64,000 nt of DNA, taken from the NCBI RefSeq assembly GCF_035582795.1, contig NC_134371.1, positions 47,533,001 to 47,597,000 on the forward strand, written 5' to 3'. This DNA is from Mycteria americana. Taxonomy: Eukaryota; Chordata; Aves; Ciconiiformes; Ciconiidae. Position numbers and translations under genes: made by a program. The notes beneath the pieces were generated by a model. That model saw nothing but the letters and a program-made list of their open reading frames with translations. It had not been told where the DNA came from and made no database searches. Positions 12,907-22,158 of this stretch are shown one piece after another (the stretch's first letter is position 1; every line of letters starts with the position of its first letter).

Positions 12907-12921
12907 CCTTCAGTCTGAAGG
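12907..12921. repeat. 7-bp perfect dyad at the start of the 5'UTR
   Basis: ccttcag, t, ctgaagg: two 7-bp arms around one central base, close to the inferred transcription start. With a 1-nt spacer it is a better duplex-DNA dyad (dimer binding site) than an RNA hairpin. From memory, human COL11A1 has nearly the same string at this place. Confidence 0.6.
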
Positions 12922-13021
12922 CAGGGCACCAGGGAGGACGGGTCGGAGGGGCCTGCGCAGGGCCGGGCAGAGAAGGAGGGAGGGGGGTGAGAGAGAGAAA
13001 ACCCCTCTTGGTATATCACGT

Positions 13022-13033
13022 ATGGCTCTATAG
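13022..13033 (+). promoter_or_regulatory. COL11A1: Minimal upstream ORF (Met-Ala-Leu-stop)
   Basis: ATG GCT CTA TAG is the only upstream ATG between the inferred start site and the main start codon, and it ends 90 nt before the ATG at 13124. Its context is weak at -3 (c) and good at +4 (G). The human 5'UTR, as I recall it, also has a 3-codon uORF beginning ATG GCT at the equivalent place. Ribosomes could terminate and reinitiate at the collagen start. Translation of this uORF is inferred. Confidence 0.55.
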
Positions 13034-13123
13034 GAGAAATCATCTCTGGGAATATAGTGGAAAGGACGGAGCTGGTATAAACTGAAGGCGCCCGGGTTTA
13101 ATTCACACTTGTGGGTGCCCAGC

Positions 13124-13235
13124 ATGGAGATGCAGAGATGGTCCACAAGGTGGAAAACGAGAAGGTGGCCCTGGGACTCGGCTGTAACCGTGCTCATCAC
13201 CTTCGCTATCCTCCGGGCTGCAGAGGTCAGAGGAG
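13124..13235 (+). CDS. COL11A1: COL11A1 exon 1, signal peptide
   Basis: Encodes 37 residues plus the first base of codon 38: a basic n-region (RWSTRWKTRRW), a hydrophobic core (AVTVLITFAIL) and a polar end (RAAEVRG). This is a typical secretory signal, and cleavage is expected around the exon border. The donor is GAG|GTAAGA at 13236, phase 1. Two in-frame ATGs are possible. The first (13124) has the better Kozak context (A at -3, G at +4). The second (13130) aligns with the human start and puts the first domain cysteine at residue 61, as in human. The downstream coordinates given for other exons count from 13124. Confidence 0.9.
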
Positions 13236-13964
13236 GTAAGAAAGCAAAGGGAAGCCGGGGAGTCCAGTCGCCTCTCTCCCCGCCTCGGCGAGAAGGACCC
13301 AGGGCACGGCTGGGGCCGCGTTGCGGAGGAAACCTGTCAGAGCGGCTCCCGCTGCTGGGGAGGCGAGAGGGCACGAAGGGGCTTGGGGCCAGCTCGGGGC
13401 GCGGAGACCCGCTGGGAGCCCCTGGCAGCGCGGGCAGGGGACGTCCCTCCCAGGTGCCGCGGAGGGATGGCTCCCGTTCAGCCTCAGCGGTTAACTTTGG
13501 ATGTGGTTTTAATGCAGTAAAGGGGATGCACTGGCGGGCTGGGAAGATGAAAGAAATACTTGTTGAACAGAGTGATTTCTCCTCTTCCAGCACTAAACTC
13601 AGGTTTGTGGAGTGTGCGTACGATTTTCAGTTTTGTGGAATTTACAGAGTCGTTACTCTGCTAAAGTTTACAAAGTTCTGGCTGAAAAGGAGCGACAAGT
13701 ATCTGCCTTCTCCTCGGAGGGGCGAGGAAAGGGAAAGTTGGGGGATGGAGGCTCTCCGCTCTGATTTTCTCCATTCTCCGCTTTTTTACTTTTCCCTTTA
13801 CAAAGGGTTTCAGTGAGCAAAAAGTTTTCCAGGACGCGAGGGGAGGAGAAAATATATTTGAAGGGGCCCTTTGCCAGGCGTTGAGGAGAGCAGCTCCCGG
13901 CGGTGGCGGCGCCCCGCAGGTGGTGTGCCCAGCGCCGGGCCCGGAGATGCCCTGGCGGGGCGGC

Positions 13965-13981
13965 GGGGGGGGGGGGGGGGG
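13965..13981 (+). repeat. Run of 17 G in the CpG island
   Basis: Uninterrupted G run flanked by further G-rich sequence (cggcgg before, cggagggg after), in the first part of intron 1. It could form a G-quadruplex on the coding strand, and its exact length is prone to sequencing error. Confidence 0.9.
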
Positions 13982-14424
13982 CGGAGGGGCTTCGGGGGGC
14001 TCGGCCTGACGGTCGCTGGGCTCCGCACGGGCGGTGTCAGCGCCGGGGCGCCGTCCCCAGCCTCCTTCCCCCTCTGCAGCCTCCCCGGGGGGATCGAGTG
14101 GTCCCTTAGGTGTCCGTGGACCTGGTGGGCAGGGTGCAGCCCGCGGACGACTTGCAGTGGGAACAAGAGCCAGGCAGCAGGGCGGCAGCTTCAGCAGAAA
14201 GGAATCGCTGCCCCCTCCCGCACCACCTCTCTCGTCCCCCGCACTTCTCCCCTCCGCACTGCTCCCCGGCACGGCTCAGCTCTCGGCCGCCCGCCGCGCC
14301 GTCCCATCTGGGCGCCGGCGAGGAGCTCCGGCTTTTTGAGATGTGCTCGCACATTCGCGGAGCTGCAGTGTGTAATCCCCGGTGGCGGCAGCGCTTTCCT
14401 CTCCTACCGGCGGTGGAAATGCTG

Positions 14425-14463
14425 CCTCTTCCTCCCTCCTCCCTCCCTCCATCCCTCCCTCCC
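14425..14463 (+). repeat. CCT/CCCT simple repeat
   Basis: Polypyrimidine tract of CCTC and CCCTCC units at the 3' end of the CpG island. Such homopurine/homopyrimidine tracts can be nuclease-sensitive; no specific role is evident. Confidence 0.85.
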
Positions 14464-14734
14464 ACCGGAGCCCGCAGGCGCATCTGGGGGCCAATCTGGC
14501 TGGAATTGAGGTTTTTATTTTTCTGTGGGTCTGACGTCCATGAAGGGGCTTAGCTCTCCGAAAAGAAAGGTTTAATTTTATGCATTTATTATTTTAACGA
14601 GGTATTTCTCGATCTGAATTCCCACTTACTGAATCAACAGGCGTCCTAGAGGGAGCACAGTAAGGTGATCAGTTTCCATTCAAGCCCTTTATACCTGGGC
14701 ACAGCCTTGACGGTGTCAGATCAATCAGGGCTTC

Positions 14735-14750
14735 TGCCCCCTGCTGGCCC
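14735..14750 (-). promoter_or_regulatory. Strong CTCF-like motif in intron 1
   Basis: Reading the - strand gives gggccagcagggggca, a close match to the CTCF core consensus CCASYAGRKGGCA, with every core position satisfied. It lies about 1.5 kb inside the gene, just beyond the CpG island. Occupancy is inferred from the motif only. Confidence 0.55.
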
Positions 14751-15330
14751 CATTTCTGACAGGGATTGGTAGGGGTCAAATTTCATCCCTGTTGCCATTT
14801 CACGGACTCCAGTGGAGTTACACCCAGGGTGAATTAACCTCGCAGAGCTTCAAGGATTCGGCTCTTCATTACTATGTCAAAACTAAATTTCTTCAAGAAG
14901 CAATACTGTCCGCAAAGGCATGATAGATTTCTTACTCCACTTTTCATGCGACCATTCACAGTAGAACTGACTTAATTAAGTAGGATTTACGTAGATTATC
15001 TTTGCATAATGGCTTGGATGCAAATGAAAAGTTAAAAGAAAATCTAAACCCAAGCAGCCCAGGAAAAATCAACAGAAGTTATCTGGTACTTGCTGAAATA
15101 TATTCAGCAACATTAGGCAGACTAATTTGGTTTTGGTAATTGTATTAAAAATTAAAAAGCTATATTAAAAATCTTTTCCTATAGTCTTCTGTGTAAAGGA
15201 CATTTCAGAAACGTAGAACTACAGGCTTCTTGTCTTTGTAGAAGCATTCTGAAAAGAACTTAGTTCTTGAACTTTTCTGAAATACAGTATGCCATTTGGT
15301 TAGAAACTACAGGGAGCTGTGTGATCTGTT

Positions 15331-15385
15331 ATTGAAGTCAGTAAGAGTTTTTCCATTGACTACAGAGGGAGTAGAATTTGACCTA
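15331..15385 (+). repeat. Old dispersed-repeat fragment
   Basis: ttgaagtcagtaagagttt followed by ccattgactacagaggg and gtagaatttgacct resembles a degraded repeat common in bird and reptile genomes, in which CATTGACTTCAATGGG is followed by an AGGATTTGGCCC-like string. Similar motifs occur at 42560-42580, 53449-53468 and 62418-62440. I cannot name the family with certainty. Confidence 0.35.
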
Positions 15386-17444
15386 ATTTCCCTAATGGAG
15401 TACAAGGGAGATATTTCTGAATCGTCTTTTATGTATTCTAATCTTATTTAAAGTAGTTAAAAGATAAAATAGGACATAATGATTCATATTTGAAAGTAGG
15501 AGAGGGAAAATACCAAGGAATAAAATAAAATGGCATACTACAGCAGGTAAACAATATGACTAAATGAAAATGCTGGGTAAAATATGAATCATTGCCCTTG
15601 TAAACACTGTTAAATTAAATCCTATATTCTTCATTTGCCTTTTCATAAACTACCCCTATGTGAAGAACATTACATGGTGTATTCATATAAAGTGTTAATC
15701 ATATAGCAGTGACTTCTTTTTAAGACAACAGAATCCATCCCATGTAGAGAAACCTCAAAAGATTCCTAAAATTCTTGACTTTTTTTCAAGTTTCTTTATT
15801 TAACACAAAAAAGAAAGAGAAGTATGAGGTGTCTTTCATAGTACCAAGAAAGGGGGTGTGAAGATCTGATTGGGCTCTTGAGTTATTTCTTCTTTAGCCA
15901 GAAAAAGTTACAGAAGTGAGAAGCAACTGAATGGGAAAACTAGTGACTCATACTTGGTCAGCTCAGTGCCCACCAGCTCTTAAGCAGCTCTTTTTAGAAA
16001 ATATTTTTGCTTTATGACTTGGCTAAAGTAAACAAAATTCAGTATTTTAAAAGACATCCTTTGATTTCCTTTCCCCTTCCTCACCTTTAATACTAAATCT
16101 GTTGGTAATGTGTTTGGAATGAATAAACTCATTTAGTCGAAATGGCATGGCTTCAACACTATAAATTTTTTGTAGGGGCCTGGCATCAATGCACTATTGT
16201 GATGCTGATTTAAATTTCATGGGCAAGAAATGAAAAATCAGTCTTTTTATTATTTATAAGCTTTTTTAAGCAAATGGAAATCCAGCTCTTAATCTGAGTC
16301 CAAAAAGATTTAAGAATCCTTACTGAAAATGAGGCTATGAAGCTATATATAGGAAATACACTTTGGACCTTCCGTGTAAGTGACAAGTAGATTTGTGTCT
16401 AATATAGAATAGATACTTTTTAGAGTCATCTTAGGAAATACAAAGTTTCCTTATGCTTCGCCCCCCACAAGCCTGGAAACTACTGGGAGTTCTAGGTGCA
16501 GAAGGAATGCAGAACTGGGCCCACTAGTGATGGCAAAAAGAGAGTTTTCTTTGTGGATGCACACTTAACACTGTTACTTATTTGTAATTGCTTAGTAACT
16601 TACACTGGGAAGATATGGATCTGTTTCTTGAATGAAAACTGTTTAATGTATCTGGCTAGTCTAAACCTGTGCAAAAAGGTGTTTTAAACTAGCAAAGTAT
16701 GAGTCTCTTCTCAGAACTGTTAGTGATGTAAAGCACATTTGATTTTAACTGATCAATTCACTTTTAATGAATATAAACATTTTCATTGTTCCTTTATTTT
16801 ACAGTGAAATAGTCTTGTGTGTTAATTTTAGTTTAACAAAACGCCATTAACCTTCAGAAACAGAGAATGTACAGGGTTTTCTCAGATAAATATTCACAAA
16901 GTGAGCAAAAGTGATTAAATCAAAGGGTGGTTTCACTAGATTCAGCTAGTGGTCCTAGCTGAAGTTTTTCGGAGTCCCAGGGATCAGCAGGTGAAATGGT
17001 CCCAGTATAGTGCAAGAGACACCTACATGTATATGTCTGTTTTACTATATAATTTAGATTTTTTTAATTGTTTCTAAGGTAAAATAAATCTTTCAACTTC
17101 AGCAGCAGACAGCCAACAGAGCAAAATGACTGGTATGTGTTGTAGATTCTCTAGAGCGTGAATCTTTGCATTTAATTTAGAAGGAGGCTTCACAAGGATC
17201 CCAGAAAGGACTATTCAGGCTGCAGGAAACTTTGTCTTTTTACAAGCTCTGCAGAAAAGAAGTTTCTCAACTTCAGTTTTGTGTATATCTTAACAGATGT
17301 AACTGTATAAAAGTACATATACAATACCCAAGTGGTTTTGGCTTGAAATAATCTCTGTGCCTAGCACCTATTATTGGAATGTCACTAGAAAAAATAATCT
17401 TTGATATAAAACCTTTCCTGGTGCTATGGTGTTTTCTGATTACT

Positions 17445-17460
17445 AAAAAAAAAAAAAAAA
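17445..17460 (+). repeat. A16 homopolymer
   Basis: Sixteen consecutive A in intron 1. No retroposed body is recognisable on its 5' side, so it is probably a simple run rather than a retrogene tail. Confidence 0.9.
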
Positions 17461-17910
17461 GGAAAACACTGTTGGTAAAATTGGTATCTGTAGCAGTAAA
17501 ATGTAGGAAAGGAGTTGCCATACTCAATTTTACAACTGTCTTGCCCAAAGTTATTTGGTCTCCTCCAAATAGGGCCCTTAGTTCTAACAAGGTTGCAGCA
17601 TAATAAAAGAGCCATGACATTACTACTGAAGTGAAGTTATACCTAAAACACACTGGAGCAATTATGTCTCTCCCGGATTTGTTTTGTACAGTGGTGAACA
17701 GTAGGGTTTCCATCTGCCAGCAAGATTAAGAAGTTGCTTTTCTTTTCTCTGTAGAGCTCTCTGCTTCTTTTCAGAAGAAATCCTCCCAGCATTGGTTAAT
17801 TTATTGTTGTTCTGAGTATTTGTTGATAATAGGGGGGAATAAATTAAGCAAAGCTTGGGAGAAATCTCTAATGTTCTAAGAATGTGAAGTCTCATGCAGT
17901 GATAAAGATT

Positions 17911-17939
17911 TGCCCTCTGGATGGACACAATAGAGGGCA
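17911..17939. repeat. Inverted TGCCCTCT / AGAGGGCA pair
   Basis: TGCCCTCT (17911-17918) and AGAGGGCA (17932-17939) are 8-bp inverted repeats separated by 13 bp. Each resembles the 3' half of the CTCF consensus (AGRKGGCA) but misses part of the 5' half. Possible weak paired sites; may be chance. Confidence 0.35.
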
Positions 17940-19430
17940 GTGGCTTGAAAGGAATTAGGTGAACACACATGCGTGTTGCAAGGGCTTATAACTGTACTAC
18001 TCAGTATTAAATACCAAGTTTACAGACTGTAAATGTAAGGATTAATTGTTGACCCTGTTATTACAATAGTAGTAGAATCTGGCAGAACTTAAATTCTTTT
18101 TAGCACATTATCACACATAAGGGGTTGTAAAAACCTTTGTAAATTCTAGGTCTGGGACTTCACTGTATGTCAAAGTGTTAATGCATACAGTATGTGAAAT
18201 AGAAGTTATTTGGCAGAGCTGGTATTATGGAAGGAAAGTGTTTGCTGCAAAGCAAATTGAAAGATGTATTCTAAAATATGATTTAAAAAATGAAGATCCT
18301 GATCCTGCTATGAATAATGTCACTGGCAGCTAAGCTTTGTCTATAATACAAATTAACTTAGTTATGAGTCAAATTATGGTCACATTGTTAAAGTATTACT
18401 GTAGTCTAAGTTTTACCTACTCTGCCCCTTACCTGTGTATTTACTCAAATTATCGTAGTAATCTGATAGGTTATCAAACATTCATAGTTTATAAAAAAAT
18501 AAAATTCAAGGTTTTACAACCTTGCTGTCTGCTTAAGTGGAATTCTTGCTAATATCAGTAGGATACAGAATTGGATCTGATTTCCTTGCATTTCTCGTCA
18601 AAAGGGAGATAATACCTTTGACACCAGTGAAAGTATGGTAAAAGGTTTTAGTTGTATGATTTTAAAAAATCATTTAGTTGTTTATCAAATTAAATAGGGT
18701 TACTTTAAATGGCACCATTTATAAGTCTTGTCCTTAGCTGTGTTTTGCTTTTTTCCTATGTTTATAGCTGAAAAATGTACAAATGTTCCACATTTGAAAA
18801 CTCCCATTTATTAGAAGATATTTTTGAAGTCTATTGGGGTTATTTCTGAACAAATACCTTGATCGACAAAGCTTTTAAGTGGGCTCAATTTCTTTCATGT
18901 TTAATTGCTGAGGGAACACCTTGTCTCTTCCTGTAGCAGTGACCATTTTTAGACTGTGTCTTTTTTTGATATGGTAATAGAAACAGGATACTCCAAGAAT
19001 TTAATACTTGTTTTGCTGATTTTCACAGTTGGAAGTACTGTCTCCACTGTCTGTACAAAAATAACTTTTTGAATCTTTAGCAGAGGCCTCAACATAGTTA
19101 GACTCTTGGACTGCAGTTCTGATATAATCTGCTGTGGCGTAAAATAGGAATAACTCCACAGAAGTATTGAGACAGATGTTAAACTACTGTAAACTGATGG
19201 ATCAATACAGGTCTGCACCAGATGATGAACTAGCCCAATCTTTTGTGGGTAACAAGTGAAACATTTTACGGAATCAGGATCAGGTCTTTAGTGCTTGATA
19301 GTAGTCAATGTTGCTGAACGAGTGATAAAAGTACAACCTATCTAGTCTCAAAGAAGGTTTTAAGTAATAAAAAAGTCACGTTTTGTGGTGAAATACATAA
19401 AGCAAATATGAAATGTCAGTCTCAAAATCT

Positions 19431-19501
19431 AGGTTACACTCCAGAATTGTACGCTTCAGGTTACACTCCAGAACATAACTAGGTTACACTCCAGAACATA
19501 A
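19431..19501 (+). repeat. Short tandem repeat, 3 copies of aggttacactccagaa
   Basis: The 16-base core starts at 19431, 19458 and 19481. Copies 2 and 3 also share the following 'cataac' and lie 23 bp apart; copy 1 has a diverged spacer. It is a small minisatellite within intron 1. Confidence 0.9.
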
Positions 19502-22094
19502 CAAAAAGCAGAAAGAACTATTCTTATTTTTTGCTGAATATTTCCGGTAAGTGAATAAGCCTGCAAGCTAACCTTATTAAAGATCTGAGTGTGTAGCTGT
19601 ATATAGGCAAGTTTTCCACTCGTTTCAATATGGGATTTAATTGGGGTTTTGGTGTTTGTTTTTCTTTTTTACTGTCTTTAAAAAGAGATATAGTTAGTAG
19701 TTGGTGAGTATTGAAAATTCATCCCATATATGCATAGACTGTCTTTATTGTCTGAAATACTATTACGTATTTAGTAGATTTTGCAGCATAGGAAGTCAAT
19801 GAAAAATTTCCAAATAACTGGTGTGGAAACAGAAGTAGCCCGTTCTGAGCAGTTTCACACAAGCCCTCTGTTGGTGAAACAGTCAATCATAGGCCATTTA
19901 AAGCATTCCTGTACGCATCTGGATAATCTCTAGTTCTTATAATCCTTACATATGAAAGCACTGCAATAACACCTTCTTCTAAAAATGTCACCAGCCAAGA
20001 TCCCAGTTACACACATCTAACAGCTAACATGTAGGAAAATTTTTAACAGGTAAAACAACCTTGAAGTATGTCTCTAGACATATATACATGGGCAATATAT
20101 ATTCAGTTAAATCTCATAAATTTGTATTTAGGTGCCTAGAAAAAAAAAGCTTGATTTTCAGGAGCACTGCGTAATTACTTTAGGCAGCTTAATTGGTTTC
20201 ATTTTTGTACCTGGAAGATGGTCTGTAACTCAGTTTTGCAGCTCACAAAACAGAGAGTTCATATTATCCAGTTCTGTGAAGTCCTTTGGTTAACATCTAT
20301 CAAAAGTATTGGAACCTTCACAAAGGACACTGCAGAACTGATGCTTTTGATGCTTGCTCCCAGAACAGTCTTCTGTTACATGTCTGGGCTCTCAGCAGGG
20401 AGTTGGGAGGCATGCGATTCTCAGACTGCCAATCCCAAAAGCCTGAGGAAGTGCAGATCTGCCCAGAGCTAGCCAGAGGAAATGCTAAGGACAGAAGAGT
20501 GTCTGATCCTTTTCTGGTGCTTATACACCTATGGCTGAACTGCAGGAAATCATTTCTTGGGATACAGAGACTAGAGCCTGCAGTGGGAAGGTAATGGAGT
20601 CCTTTCTAAGAACTGGGCAGCTCAGTGAAGCATTTTGGGCGTAACATGCTTTTGAATTCCTGCTCTTGGATGTTTACTCCTGTATTAATTCTTAAGAGAT
20701 GAAGAACACAGTAAATTAATAAGTACAGATAATAATAATTACATGTATTTCTGTTTTTAAAAGATATCCATCATACCTGCCCACAATAAGTAAAAGTGTA
20801 TAAGGGTAAAAATAAGAATAAAAATATTCCTGCCACATTAGAAATAGCACAGATTTCTAGTAACAGATGTCTTGTATCGTATCCTAAAGGTCAACAAACT
20901 GTTTAACAAATCCAGTTTCTAACACTGCTGGTAAAGACTTCCTTATTGATAATTTGGCAAAGTGGCAGCATTTATTACTCTTTCTGCTCTAGCAAACTTA
21001 GGTCTAGCTGGTAAACTCAACTGCTTCCTAATTGTTGATAGAATCAGAAACTGGACTAATAATCTGGGAGAAGGAATGCAAGGAGGGGAAAAGTTATCAG
21101 GTTTCACAGTAGGAGAACTGCTGAAACAGCTTGACAAATGGTAGCTAAAATAAACCTATGTAGAAGAACTTTGACACAATCTGTATTTAAGGCTGTTTTT
21201 AAAAGAAAAACATTTCTCCCTTTTTCTGGCCTGACAGCACTGTTCTGAGACGTCAACAGCAGAAACTGAAGACTAGTTACCCCTTCATATGAGTTCTTCT
21301 TGTTCATGAAAATATTTTCACCTCTTACATTCATTAAGCCTTGGACCGTCTAATGAGTGTCAGTTAGAAACCTTCATTGTTGTTTTTATCTTTACCCACC
21401 TATAGAATACATGGAGAGTCCTTAGAATAAGCACTTACAGTTATGAAAATTCAAACTTTTAAGAAAAGTAAATAAACTAAGTAACTGTAGGCTATTATGC
21501 CTTTAATAGGTAGCATAGTTTCAAAAAACTGTGGAGCAGCCAATACCTTCTATTTAAGTTTCTAAATATATATCTAGAAATCTAACCATAGGTAGCCTAT
21601 TTTGAAAGTCTTGTCCACAAATATAAGGAGTCCCTTCATCAGTACCCACCAAATACACATATTTTAGCCTACCAGGCCATAATAGCTTCTACTCCTTAAA
21701 TGATCTGTCACAGTGAAATAAAACTGGACTAAACTTTAAAAAACCACTCCATTTAGAATTGAAGGTTAATGTTTCAGCACTCTTAAGTTTTAGTTTTGTG
21801 GTGGTTCCATTGGAACAGATTACTGGCAGAATGAAACCTATTTCCATGGAAAAATATGAAGTAAAATAATAGTAATTTAGAAACATTAGTCTTCCTAAAT
21901 TTCTCAGATAATTCTTTTTACTGGGGCAAATTAAGCTCTTTTCTGCTCCAGGGTTGTTTTGGTTAACAACCAATTACGAGTTATTGATTGTAACTCTTAC
22001 AGGCTATTTGTGGAGTCATCACTGATAAATCTTCACTTTCACATTAATCAAAAGAAGAGCATTGCTGAAGAATTATAAGAACTCGAAAAGTTAT

Positions 22095-22158
22095 CTGTTT
22101 ATTATATCTGAAAAATATACTGTTTATTATAAAAATACTGTTTATTATATCTGAAAAA
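22095..22158 (+). repeat. Tandem repeat, 3 copies of ctgtttattata
   Basis: Copies begin at 22095, 22120 and 22138. The first and third continue 'tctgaaaaa', which the middle copy lacks. Local slippage in AT-rich intron 1 is likely. Confidence 0.85.

Larger units (their letters stand above)
12893..13123 (+). other. COL11A1: COL11A1 5' untranslated region (approximate start)
   Basis: The sequence aagcccctcatctcc (from 12893) and ggaaaggacggagctgg (near 13060) resemble my recollection of the human COL11A1 5'UTR. The UTR has a single upstream ATG (13022), which opens a 3-codon uORF. A possible 7-bp stem, including one G.U pair, is formed by ggcgccc (13087-13093) and gggtgcc (13113-13119), ending 4 nt before the first start codon. 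Fibrillar collagen mRNAs are known for stem-loops around the AUG, but this one is only suggestive. The 5' end is not defined by the sequence. Confidence 0.55.
11890..14545. promoter_or_regulatory. COL11A1: CpG island over the COL11A1 promoter and exon 1
   Basis: The base composition changes sharply from AT-rich to strongly GC-rich with dense CpG near 11,890 and returns to AT-rich near 14,545. Exon 1 lies inside the island, which extends about 1.3 kb into intron 1. Long open frames on both strands here (up to about 240 codons) follow from few stop codons in GC-rich DNA; apart from the exon 1 reading frame they show no homology I recognise. Edges are approximate. Confidence 0.85.

Noticed and set aside
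13076..13080. TATAA string as a possible TATA box
   Set aside because: It lies about 45 bp before the start codon, inside sequence that resembles the human 5'UTR, with the promoter elements well upstream.
12151..14553. Several long open frames on both strands in the GC-rich block
   Set aside because: They overlap one another in many frames, are low-complexity Pro/Gly/Arg/Ala-rich and follow from scarce stop codons in CpG-island DNA. Only the exon 1 frame matches a known protein.
17273..17713. 146-codon open frame on the - strand in intron 1
   Set aside because: It runs through the A16 tract, read as a poly-Phe stretch, and shows no protein signature.
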